NCBI GenBank assembly: GCA_947466225.1
Contig: CANIBL010000024.1
Span: 1-34,385 of the forward strand
Direction of reading: 5' to 3'
Origin: Deltaproteobacteria bacterium
Lineage (GTDB): Bacteria > Bdellovibrionota_B > Oligoflexia > Oligoflexales > Bog-1112
Length of the DNA stretch: 34,385 nt
The position numbers and the translations under genes were made by a program. The notes below the pieces were generated by a model that was given only the letters and a program-made list of their open reading frames with translations, did not search any database and had not been told where the DNA came from. This document shows positions 1 to 8,035 of the stretch, one piece after another. Position 1 is the first letter of the stretch. Each line of letters opens with the position of its first letter.

Positions 1-567
<567 letters not shown>

Positions 568-639
568 TTGATCTCTTGTTTGGTTCTTTACTTGGGAGTG
601 TCCCAGCATTGCATGTGTATACGATTTAGAAGAGAGTTT

Positions 640-753
<114 letters not shown>

Positions 754-768
754 TTAAAACTACGAAAA

Positions 769-801
769 AGCCCTTGGAGGAAACTCCAGGGGCTTTTTTT
801 T
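769..801 (+). terminator. Rho-independent terminator of the rRNA operon
   Basis: An 11-bp stem (769-779 with 784-794, one G-T pair) closes a GAAA loop and is followed by a run of eight T (794-801). It lies 15 bp after the 5S end, where an rRNA operon terminator is expected. Confidence 0.93.
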
Positions 802-857
802 GTCTTCTCTTCCACGCAGAAAATCCCCAGCCCCAAGGCCGTTAAAGAGAACTTTAC

Positions 858-886
858 TTGCATATCCAACTGTAACCTCCTACTAT
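858..886 (+). promoter_or_regulatory. Probable sigma-70 type promoter for the 912 gene
   Basis: TTGCAT (858-863), a 17-bp spacer and TACTAT (881-886). The same two hexamers with the same spacing stand before the cystathionine beta-synthase gene at 33354-33382 on the other strand, which raises confidence in both. The predicted transcript start is about 20 bases before the start codon. Confidence 0.5.
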
Positions 887-911
887 CACTAAACTTTATG
901 GAGGGTTGCGT

Positions 912-1670
912 ATGGTAAAATATCTGGTGGTTTCCGTTGCGTGTTGGATGACATCTATAGCCTTCTCTTCCACTGTGGAAGGAGACCCTAAAAAGCCGCA
1001 ATTGTTGCAGTCTGACTATATCTATCTTCATATGGTGCAATCTGCATTGGGTAAACCCGCGGGACTTCCCAATACTCCAGATCCAGAGGTACAGGTGGCA
1101 AGTACTTTGGTATTTTCAGATCCACCTGCCAATACCCGAGCTGAACTTGCGGTGCAAGTTGTAGTAGATAATCCGGAGAAAACTCAGGCTCTTGCCACGT
1201 TGGTGACCCAAGTGCAAGACTGCGCGGGTATTTGTGTGCACATGTATGTAACAGATTTTCAGGGTAATCGGGTTGTGCCAGGAAATTTGCCTTCTACACC
1301 TGAAGCGGCAAAGATACTCTTTACCGCTGCCCTAGCTGGGAATTGGTACTTTTTACGGATTCAATCTGGGAGTAAGTATGTGCCATTTTTTGTGGAGGTA
1401 CGTCCCGCTCCAGTGCAGTATTTCAATGATAGCTTGCTCAGCCGCATTGCCTGTGGAAATCGTACAGCAGAGGATGTATTCACTCAGCTTTGTCAGGTCG
1501 AAAGGTTCGGGCAAGCAGGAGCTCGGATGAGTATCACCACAGAACTTTTGATTATCCCCCCTCCAGCAAGGCAGGAAAAACGAAGAACCCTTCGAGAAGT
1601 AATTAAGAAGACACTGCGTGCTTGTAGCCATCCATTTTCTTGTTGCTATCAAACAGAAGAAGAAGTCTAA
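912..1670 (+). CDS. Exported protein of unknown function, Cys-rich tail
   Basis: 252 aa; family not recognised. The ATG at 912 is chosen because GGAGGG at 900-905 sits 6 bases before it; an in-frame TTG at 906 touches the ribosome-binding site and is less likely. The N-terminus (MVKYLVVSVACWMTSIAFSS) reads as a Sec signal peptide, so the mature chain should be periplasmic or outside the cell. The middle (about residues 60-170) is rich in beta-strand-like stretches and holds a DCAGIC motif. The basic C-terminus has a cysteine cluster (CSHPFSCC), so disulphides are possible. It follows the rRNA terminator with its own promoter and ends in a hairpin at 1679. Function cannot be stated from the sequence. 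Confidence 0.75.
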   Translation: MVKYLVVSVACWMTSIAFSSTVEGDPKKPQLLQSDYIYLHMVQSALGKPAGLPNTPDPEVQVASTLVFSDPPANTRAELAVQVVVDNPEKTQALATLVTQVQDCAGICVHMYVTDFQGNRVVPGNLPSTPEAAKILFTAALAGNWYFLRIQSGSKYVPFFVEVRPAPVQYFNDSLLSRIACGNRTAEDVFTQLCQVERFGQAGARMSITTELLIIPPPARQEKRRTLREVIKKTLRACSHPFSCCYQTEEEV

Positions 1671-1678
1671 GACGAAAT

Positions 1679-1703
1679 CAATGCCCGAAAGGCATTGTGT
1701 TTT
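1679..1703 (+). terminator. Terminator-like hairpin after the 912 gene
   Basis: CAATGCC (1679-1685) pairs perfectly with GGCATTG (1691-1697) over a CGAAA loop, followed by TGTTTT. It starts 8 bp after the stop codon. Its right arm overlaps the -35 hexamer of the next promoter. The T run is short, so termination may be partial. Confidence 0.5.
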
Positions 1704-1723
1704 GCGTACTTCAACGATATAAT
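1695..1723 (+). promoter_or_regulatory. Probable promoter for the 1758 gene
   Basis: TTGTGT (1695-1700), a 17-bp spacer and a perfect TATAAT (1718-1723). It lies 34 bp before the start codon and overlaps the hairpin that closes the preceding gene. Confidence 0.5.
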
Positions 1724-1757
1724 TGCCTCTTTCTTTTTCTATTTTTTAGGGAATGGT

Positions 1758-1934
1758 ATGGACGAAGCGGCATATGAGAAGTTGGTAGGGGAAATTGTAG
1801 GCAAATACCTACAAGCAAAAGGCGCAATTAAAAATCCTGCGCTTTTACCCAAACTAGAGGAGTGGATCTCCTACTTTGAGAAACAAAAAGACCCTCAGCA
1901 GAGAATTTCTTTTACTTCCTATAGTATCCATTAA
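1758..1934 (+). CDS. Small acidic protein of unknown function
   Basis: 58 aa; not recognised. An in-frame start exists further upstream (1695) but would lie inside the promoter. ATG 1758 is preferred because AGGGA (1748-1752) precedes it by 5 bases and the protein then begins MDEAAYEKLVGEIV. The chain is charged, predicted mostly helical (residues 3-22 and 30-46), with no signal peptide or membrane segment, so it is probably cytoplasmic. A clear promoter precedes it and a terminator follows, so it appears to be a single-gene transcript. Being flanked by both signals supports a real gene despite its size. Confidence 0.6.
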   Translation: MDEAAYEKLVGEIVGKYLQAKGAIKNPALLPKLEEWISYFEKQKDPQQRISFTSYSIH

Positions 1935-1959
1935 ATTTACCTTTTCCTTACTGCTAGTT

Positions 1960-1984
1960 AAAACCTCAAATTAGGTTTTTTTTT
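1960..1984 (+). terminator. Rho-independent terminator
   Basis: AAAACCT (1960-1966) pairs with AGGTTTT (1973-1979) over a 6-base loop, and the T run continues to 1984. It is A/T-rich but has the right form. It closes the 1758 gene. Confidence 0.7.
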
Positions 1985-2049
1985 CTCTTACTACTCTCAT
2001 GTAAAATAGAGGTAGAGCTCTTTGACTACCTTAATAAGAAGGAGGGAGT

Positions 2050-3771
2050 ATGGAGGGAAGGAAACTGTCGTTTCTGGTCGTGTCCCTGTGTTATGGATTT
2101 GCGCCCACCCCAAACCGTAGCTTGATGAAGGAGGGAGTAGCCCTCCAAGAGAAAGTGATCCGTCCTTCCGTGATCCTCGACTCCTCCCTCTCCTCTGGAA
2201 ATCCCGCTACACTTCGCGTCTACCGAGATGTTAAATCCGGTGCGATGCGTCGTATGCTGGGACAGTTGGGCACAGTTAGCTTGGCCCAACGGGATGCAAG
2301 TACATTTGAAGCCTGGTGTCGTGCTTACGTAGAGGCCCATGAGGTTCTTTTTGGGCTACCTGCCCAAGATTTGCGTTTGGTTCCAGCTGCACTTCTTCTC
2401 ACCCAAGATGTTACCTTTGTAAAATTTCATGTGTATCGAAATGGACGTCTCATTCGAGATGCAGCTGTGGATTTTCACTTCAAGGGAAATACCTTGGTAC
2501 AGGTGATTAATGCATCTTTTTCTGAAGCTGCTGAAACTTCTAACGGTGTTCAAAAAGAAAAATCTGATCTTCAAACTCAGTTAGCTATGCAATTTCCGCT
2601 CAGTAAAATTGCCATTGGAACCGACTATTTTCGCGTAGAAGAAGTTGAAGCAGGGTATGAACTGGTCGCAGTAACCAGTGCATTGGTTCAGTCGGCAGCT
2701 CAAGGGGATTTCTGGGTTGAGATGAATCAAGAAACTGGGAAAATATTTGAGTGGAGAGAAGCTGAGCTATATTTTGACGGTATGGCACAAGCAGAAATTT
2801 ATCCTCGTTGGTATCAGGAAAAACCTGTTCCGTTGGCAATTCCCTATGTGAAGCTAACACAAGCCGATCGCGCCGGGGTCCAAACGGATTCTCGGGGAAT
2901 TTTTTCCTCCGAAGAGCGTGGAGATGTTCCCACATTGCAAGGGTTCTCAGGCTTATTTGTTAGCAATAATTTGTTGTCAGGCTCTGCCATTACCCAAAAA
3001 GCGGTGGAAACCGAAATGGGTTGGAAATTATATTTAGAAGGAAAACCATCCCAGCCTGCATGGAAAGACAAAACCATGGCACAACCCATGGTGTACTACC
3101 ATGCAAACGCCATCATCCAAGAGGCCAAACATTTTGTTAGCTCCCCTTGGTTGACTACACCCTTACGAGCCAATATTAATCTAACTCGCACGTGCAATGC
3201 CCACTGGGATGGGACCACCATCAACTTATATTCAGGGGATGATCGTTGCGCTAACACGAGTCTTATTTCTGATGTTGTATATCATGAATGGGGCCATGGG
3301 TTGCATGCCAACGCTGGGGGTATCCAGGACCATGCTTTCTCTGAAGGTTTTGGCGATATCATGTCCATCTCCATGACCCACTCCCCTAAGTTGGGAATTG
3401 GATTTTTTGCGAAAACGCAAAAACCGGTTCGCAACCTGGAAGACCTCAAAATTTACCCTCGAGATCAGGGGGAAGTACATGCAGAAGGAATGATCATCGG
3501 GACTACATTTTGGGATATGTTTGTTGCCTTACGTGACAAATACGGCGAAGCAAAAGCCGATGAAATATTCAAAAATTATGCTTTCAAAATGATCTTCACC
3601 TCAAGAACCTACTTGGATGTATACGCCGCTTTGTTGGTCATCGATTCTAATGATGGAAACCTGATACATGGGACACCCAACCTTTGTTTGATAAACCCCA
3701 TTTTTGTAAAGCATGGTCTCACAACACCAGATCCACTTTGTGCAGATGCCACGCCAACTCATCCCACCTAA
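2050..3771 (+). CDS. Exported zinc metallopeptidase (HEWGH, fungalysin/thermolysin-like)
   Basis: 573 aa. The start at 2050 follows AAGGAGGGAG, and the N-terminus (MEGRKLSFLVVSLCYGFA) reads as a signal peptide. Residues about 85-160 look like an FTP propeptide (HVYRNGRLIRDAAVDFHFKG), and about 190-240 like a PepSY/YPEB-type stretch. The catalytic domain carries HEWGH at 412-416 (two zinc-ligand His and the catalytic Glu). SEGFGD follows with E432 as the likely third ligand and D436. A later VHAEGMIIGTTFWDMF stretch and GTPNLCLI near the end resemble M36/M4-type gluzincins. Such enzymes are made as zymogens and cleave proteins outside the cytoplasm. The gene stands alone between a terminator and a convergent lipoprotein gene. 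The family assignment is firm to clan level; M36 versus M4 is less sure. Confidence 0.88.
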   Translation: MEGRKLSFLVVSLCYGFAPTPNRSLMKEGVALQEKVIRPSVILDSSLSSGNPATLRVYRDVKSGAMRRMLGQLGTVSLAQRDASTFEAWCRAYVEAHEVLFGLPAQDLRLVPAALLLTQDVTFVKFHVYRNGRLIRDAAVDFHFKGNTLVQVINASFSEAAETSNGVQKEKSDLQTQLAMQFPLSKIAIGTDYFRVEEVEAGYELVAVTSALVQSAAQGDFWVEMNQETGKIFEWREAELYFDGMAQAEIYPRWYQEKPVPLAIPYVKLTQADRAGVQTDSRGIFSSEERGDVPTLQGFSGLFVSNNLLSGSAITQKAVETEMGWKLYLEGKPSQPAWKDKTMAQPMVYYHANAIIQEAKHFVSSPWLTTPLRANINLTRTCNAHWDGTTINLYSGDDRCANTSLISDVVYHEWGHGLHANAGGIQDHAFSEGFGDIMSISMTHSPKLGIGFFAKTQKPVRNLEDLKIYPRDQGEVHAEGMIIGTTFWDMFVALRDKYGEAKADEIFKNYAFKMIFTSRTYLDVYAALLVIDSNDGNLIHGTPNLCLINPIFVKHGLTTPDPLCADATPTHPT

Positions 3772-3782
3772 TCGAAGTATCA

Positions 3783-4658
3783 CTACTCTCGGTATCTAGC
3801 GCGTAATGGATGTCTAGGTGCTGGAAGAAGTGCACGTTGTTCCTGTGGTTCCAGATTTGATCGATCTATCGACAGTAAATTAGAACTCGTTGGAATATCC
3901 GTAATCTTTTTAAATATAAACTGATCAGATATCGTAGAATTAGCTCGGTACAGAGATATCCCATTATCTTCTTGTCGAAGAGAGCCAAGTTGATACCCAA
4001 TATATTTAGGGCTATCGACAACCAAGTTTACTTTATTTTCTACATGCCAACTTATATCGGTGGCAATATCTAAGTACTGTTGAATTTTATCCACCTCTAC
4101 AGCTACATTGGAGTCATTTTTTTCGTAGAATGTAAATGTCATGCTTTCGATTCGAAGTGCTTGAATAATGAAACCGACTAGATTGAGGTAGTTTTTGCAA
4201 GATTGCTTCATCGTTGGATAGTAGCTTTGTAATGCAATAACATCGATGTATTCGATGTGAGCTCCATTAAAAGAAAATGTAAAACTTTTAAGATCCTGAA
4301 TATGCGCACTCGCTTTGATACTGGGTGTACCTACTTGCATCATAGTAAAAAAATTTGCCATTGCAGCGACATCGATAGAGAAGGTTTTTGCTTGGTTGGG
4401 TAAGGTTGTGTTGTCGACTCTTCGTAGAAGAGTCGGTTCACCGTCTACGTCAATCGTAGAGGGGAAGCAGCTTTCTGGGCCAGATAAAATATCCAGATGC
4501 GCTGCATCCCCTGAGACTAGCGTTCCGGTTCCGGCATATTGGACAGGCGTTGTATACGCGATATAGCCAAATTTTTGAATGGCATTCTTTAAATCAAATA
4601 GGGCATCGCCGCATCCTGCTGAAATAAGCAGCGCAAGTATAGCATTCTGGATCTTCAT
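3783..4658 (-). CDS. Putative lipoprotein of unknown function
   Basis: 291 aa; family not recognised. The N-terminus MKIQNAILALLISAGC looks like a lipoprotein signal peptide with Cys16 as the acylation site; Ser at -3 is slightly unusual. A strong ribosome-binding site (GAGGGGG, complement of 4663-4669) precedes the ATG. The mature chain is mostly alternating polar and hydrophobic residues, as expected for beta-sheet, with two further cysteines in the middle (PESCFP, KQSCKN). The C-terminus is basic and arginine-rich. It converges on the metallopeptidase gene with an 11-bp gap and diverges from the EEP gene. An outer-membrane or periplasmic location is likely. No function can be inferred. Confidence 0.72.
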   Translation of the reverse strand: MKIQNAILALLISAGCGDALFDLKNAIQKFGYIAYTTPVQYAGTGTLVSGDAAHLDILSGPESCFPSTIDVDGEPTLLRRVDNTTLPNQAKTFSIDVAAMANFFTMMQVGTPSIKASAHIQDLKSFTFSFNGAHIEYIDVIALQSYYPTMKQSCKNYLNLVGFIIQALRIESMTFTFYEKNDSNVAVEVDKIQQYLDIATDISWHVENKVNLVVDSPKYIGYQLGSLRQEDNGISLYRANSTISDQFIFKKITDIPTSSNLLSIDRSNLEPQEQRALLPAPRHPLRARYRE

Positions 4659-5008
4659 ACTACCCCCTCAGAAACATGAATCGCAAAGATAGTCTGCTAG
4701 TCGGTCATCTAGGTGTCATAAAATGAAGGAAAAAAGCAGATAGTATGTAAATCTCCTAAATTGCAGAGAATAACCTGCCGTATAAAATATTTATTGATTG
4801 CTAAATAATTTTCTTTCCCCCTCAGAGCTGTTTTGGTAAGAACAAGGTAATCAATACGGATAAAAATTCATGCACATGTGGACGCTCCACTATCAATCTC
4901 TTTCTGTAAGGCCTTGCACGCCTAGTCCTGATTGGATTTCCCCTATTTTTCTTTCTTCTTGTCAAGTCGGCAAGAGGCGTTTTCCCTTTTACTTGGGTTG
5001 GGGTCAAC
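4659..5008. other. 350-bp intergenic region between divergent genes
   Basis: A/T-rich spacer that must hold promoters for the lipoprotein gene (minus) and the EEP gene (plus). I see A/T-rich -10-like words but no pair of hexamers with good spacing that I would name. An open frame over 4870-5169 overlaps the EEP gene in another frame and looks like chance. No RNA gene or repeat was recognised. Confidence 0.5.
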
Positions 5009-6703
5009 ATGAGGTTCAGTCGAAGTCTATGCAAGTTCCTTGCCGTGGCCGCATGGGTGCCGTATGGGGGGGGTCTCTCGGCAGACACTTCACAGGATGT
5101 GCCCATTGGAACGCGCGTGAAAATTGCAAGCGCCAATCTGGAAAATTTATGGGATGGAGATCCCAATAATTCGGGATCCGCTGCTTCTGTCTCTCCCTCT
5201 TGGGAAGCCTCGTTACCATCTTCTTCTCTTCTTTACCATGACTTTGATCCCGCATATTCCAATTGGTATGACCCTGATATTTTAACCAAAAAAGTCGACA
5301 AAGTATTGAAAGCCGTCCATTTGTTGGGGATTCCAGATATTTTGGCCGCCCAAGAAATTGAAAGTGCACACAATCATTCTGCTGTGCAGTCTCTACCATA
5401 TGGTGACTCTACCCTCGGCGCAGAAATGAAAAAGTTAGGGTACCTATATTTTTATCTTGGCAAACAAGCAGAAGAAAAACCTGTTTCAGTAACTCCTGCT
5501 ATTTGGAGTAAAATTCCCTTAGAAGAAGAGGAGAGTGTTACCGTTGATATACCGGAATCTCCCATGTCTTCTCGTGATATTCAAGTGGTACGCGCCAAAA
5601 TTGGTGCCACAGAGTTTTTACTTTTCAATAACCACTGGAAATCCAAAAATGGAGGCGGTGAAGCGATTCGTAGAAAAATAGCAGTAGCGCTACGCGCTCG
5701 TATCAATGCAGAACAAGAAAAAAATCCCGACCTCGGTGTAATCGTAGTAGGGGATTTAAATTCTGATTATTTTGAAGAACCCATACGTGCGCTTGGGGTA
5801 ACTGGTAGTGTTCGAGAGATGACTCGCGGTACCAGAGCGTTGTATGATTTATGGTTGCAGCAACCAGCAGAAAATCGATGGGAGTATAGTTTTGATGGGT
5901 TGCGGGGCACGTTGTCTCAGATGTTAATTTCCCAGCAATTTTTCCGTGGTGGATTACGGTATGTGGATCATTCCTTTCAAGCCGTCGGGCAAACATTTTC
6001 CCCCGGAGAGGCAGGCTTATTGGGGCCGGATGGAATGCCATACGGATGGCAAGTTCAGCACTATGGGGCGAAAGTGGTCTTTGCAGGAGAAGGGTTTTCC
6101 GACCATTTGCCTTTACTGGCAGAATTTGAAGTGGTATTTCCCGAAAGTGCACCTGCTTATAAAAAAAGTGAAGAATCAATCGCGGCGCCTCAAGGCCTTC
6201 GATTTGACAAAGTGCCGGTATGTAAAGAAGGGGTAGATCCAATTTTGAATGTGGAAGAGTTGACCTTGGCGATGTTGAAAGAGAATACTGGTGCCTGTGT
6301 AAAAATCGAAATTCCACAAGACAAACCAGCATTGCCTTTTTCCGTTCGCGGAAAATACCAGAGTGTGTATGTGAATCTGTCCTTACAAGATGGTTCAGTG
6401 AAACTCGGGGTTGCCATGACACGCCGTTGGGATTGGAGGCCCAATATTGACGACAGTCGATTGAATCAAAATGTGGAAGAAAAAGAGTTGCATGGATTTT
6501 CTGCGCATAAAGATCACCCTCATAGCAACAAATGCTTTCAGCGAAAAGTATTGCAAGGGAATGGGGGAGAGCTTCGATATGCAGTGGGTCGTATCGGGTA
6601 TTATGTGGACGGATATATGTCCATCGTGATTCCCACCCGAGAGCCTCGAGACTTGATATTGGAGAAGTTACCAGCGGGAAAGCAGAAGGCTTGTCCTTGG
6701 TAG
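5009..6703 (+). CDS. Exported endonuclease/exonuclease/phosphatase (EEP) family protein
   Basis: 564 aa. The N-terminal 25 residues form a signal peptide that contains a run of eight G (5066-5073, codons 20-22). The EEP domain spans about residues 30-375: KIASANLENLWDGDP at the start, Q115-E116 (metal-binding Glu), GDLNS with D249 and N251, and the closing SDH with D365-H366. All core catalytic motifs are present, so it should be an active metal-dependent phosphodiesterase or phosphatase, such as a nuclease or lipid phosphatase. Residues about 380-564 form a separate C-terminal region with several cysteines that I do not recognise. The start at 5009 is supported by the signal peptide; the GGGG upstream is a weak ribosome-binding site. 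alr begins 19 bp after its stop, so the two may be cotranscribed. Confidence 0.85.
   Translation: MRFSRSLCKFLAVAAWVPYGGGLSADTSQDVPIGTRVKIASANLENLWDGDPNNSGSAASVSPSWEASLPSSSLLYHDFDPAYSNWYDPDILTKKVDKVLKAVHLLGIPDILAAQEIESAHNHSAVQSLPYGDSTLGAEMKKLGYLYFYLGKQAEEKPVSVTPAIWSKIPLEEEESVTVDIPESPMSSRDIQVVRAKIGATEFLLFNNHWKSKNGGGEAIRRKIAVALRARINAEQEKNPDLGVIVVGDLNSDYFEEPIRALGVTGSVREMTRGTRALYDLWLQQPAENRWEYSFDGLRGTLSQMLISQQFFRGGLRYVDHSFQAVGQTFSPGEAGLLGPDGMPYGWQVQHYGAKVVFAGEGFSDHLPLLAEFEVVFPESAPAYKKSEESIAAPQGLRFDKVPVCKEGVDPILNVEELTLAMLKENTGACVKIEIPQDKPALPFSVRGKYQSVYVNLSLQDGSVKLGVAMTRRWDWRPNIDDSRLNQNVEEKELHGFSAHKDHPHSNKCFQRKVLQGNGGELRYAVGRIGYYVDGYMSIVIPTREPRDLILEKLPAGKQKACPW
5066..5073 (+). repeat. G8 homopolymer in the signal peptide of the EEP gene
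   Basis: Eight G in a row at codons 20-22. In the given sequence the frame is open. Slippage by one base would end or alter the protein just after the signal peptide. Confidence 0.8.
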
Positions 6704-6722
6704 GTATTGCATTGAGGAAAGA

Positions 6723-7838
6723 ATGGTTCCCTATTATCCTACATGGATGGAAGTTAACCTCCATCAATTTGCTGAAAATCTGAGAACCATCAAGTTGTAC
6801 TTGGGTTCCACTCTATTCTGTTTGCCAGTGAAGGCCAATGCGTATGGCATGGGATTACTGTCCATGAGCCAAGCAGCCCAGAAAAATGGGGTGGAATACT
6901 TGGGGGTATCCAGTTGCCAGGAAGGGGTGCTATTACGAAAAAGTGGAATCCACATCCCCATTTTGGTTTTTGGTGCCTTACACGAGCCAGAAATAGCCTC
7001 TTTGTTGGCATATGATCTCGAATTCACTATTAGTTCAATTTTTAAGGCTCAGCAAGTACATGCCCATTTGCAACGAATGGGAAAATCTTGTGCTGTACAT
7101 TTGGAGGTCGATACAGGGATGCAGCGCACTGGTATGCAGCCCCATACATTTTGGGACTTATATGAGTTTGTAAAAAGCCAATCCTGTTTTGTGATCAAAG
7201 GTATTTCCTCCCATTTTGCCAATTCAGAAGAGGCGAACTCGACTGTTACACAACATCAATTGGCCCACTTTGATTCGATTCGACGTCGTATTCTAGATAG
7301 CGAGTCCATTCTGTTTCATATCGCCAACTCGGGTGCCTTGATGCTCGGGGCTTCTCATACCTTTTGCCAGATGTCCCGCCCCGGGGGCTTGGCCTTTGGC
7401 TTGGTAGAACCCGCTGCATTGGAAAAAGGTCCTTTGCGTAGCATTCGTCCGCTTGTAACAGTAAAAAGTCGCATTTCATTTGTGAAAACAGTGCCAGCTG
7501 GAGCCGGGGTGAGTTACGGGCATACCTATGTGGCATCTCAGGAGGTGCGCATTGCAACCGTTCCCATCGGATATGGAGATGGATATCGACGAGGTCTCTC
7601 CAATCGAGGGCATGTATTGATACGGGGGGCACGATATCCCATTGTGGGCAATATTTGTATGGATCAGCTGATGGTGGATATGGGGGATGCGCCTGCATAT
7701 GTAGGAGAAGAGGTTGTGTTGCTGGGGCAGCAAGGAGCAGAAGAAATTTCTGCTTTTGAATTGGCGCATTTGTTGGATACTCATCCGTATGAGATTTTGT
7801 GTGCGTTTACGGAACGGGTGCCAAGGGTTTATGTGTGA
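6723..7838 (+). CDS. alr: Alanine racemase
   Basis: 371 aa, the usual length. It interconverts L- and D-alanine with pyridoxal phosphate and supplies D-Ala for peptidoglycan. The PLP lysine is K37 in PVKANAYGMG, and the second catalytic base is Tyr265 in GAGVSYGHTY. DTGMQRTG, GYGDGY and the CMDQLMVDM motif of the C-terminal domain are also present. GAGGAAAG just before ATG 6723 is a good ribosome-binding site. It lies 19 bp after the EEP gene and is followed by repeat element A. No other cell-wall gene is adjacent. The catalytic residues are intact. Confidence 0.96.
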   Translation: MVPYYPTWMEVNLHQFAENLRTIKLYLGSTLFCLPVKANAYGMGLLSMSQAAQKNGVEYLGVSSCQEGVLLRKSGIHIPILVFGALHEPEIASLLAYDLEFTISSIFKAQQVHAHLQRMGKSCAVHLEVDTGMQRTGMQPHTFWDLYEFVKSQSCFVIKGISSHFANSEEANSTVTQHQLAHFDSIRRRILDSESILFHIANSGALMLGASHTFCQMSRPGGLAFGLVEPAALEKGPLRSIRPLVTVKSRISFVKTVPAGAGVSYGHTYVASQEVRIATVPIGYGDGYRRGLSNRGHVLIRGARYPIVGNICMDQLMVDMGDAPAYVGEEVVLLGQQGAEEISAFELAHLLDTHPYEILCAFTERVPRVYV

Positions 7839-8025
7839 TTTTTTTCTAAGGAGAACCAACTGCATAGTTTCCTCTTAAACCCTTCCTTCCCAGGGGAGAA
7901 GATTCTGTCTGAGCGCCGACAGTCTCTCCTCATAGGATAATTTCTCAAATGCAGGCATTCTCCTACTCTTGTCCCATCCCTAGCACGGAGGTTGGGAAAC
8001 GGCGCAGCTGGTTCCGGAAAAAAAA
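7839..8025 (+). repeat. Repeat element A: inverted pair of hairpin repeats R1 and R2
   Basis: R1 (core 7853-7872) starts after a T7 run directly behind the alr stop and is a diverged copy of the repeat. R2 (core 7994-8016, GCGCAGCTGGTTCC at 8002-8015) lies in the opposite orientation and ends in A8 at 8018-8025. Between them lies GATTCTGTCTGAGCGCCG (7901-7918). That motif, extended to 21 bases, is also found on the minus strand inside element B at 24540-24560, and in both elements it is followed 16 bases later by GGAT. R2 ends only 10 bp before the transporter start and so forms its leader. No transposase is present. Function is unknown. Confidence 0.75.
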
Positions 8026-8035
8026 GAAGGAAAAA

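Noticed and set aside
568-639. Possible tRNA in the 23S-5S spacer
   Set aside because: The spacer is only about 70 bp and shows no cloverleaf or T-loop sequence.
4870-5169. 99-aa open frame upstream of and overlapping the EEP gene
   Set aside because: It overlaps the signal peptide of the EEP gene in another frame, has no ribosome-binding site and looks like no protein.
7949-8035. N-terminal extension of the transporter
   Set aside because: The extension is repeat R2 read in frame; the real start has AAGGA before ATG 8036/8039 and the family has short N-termini.
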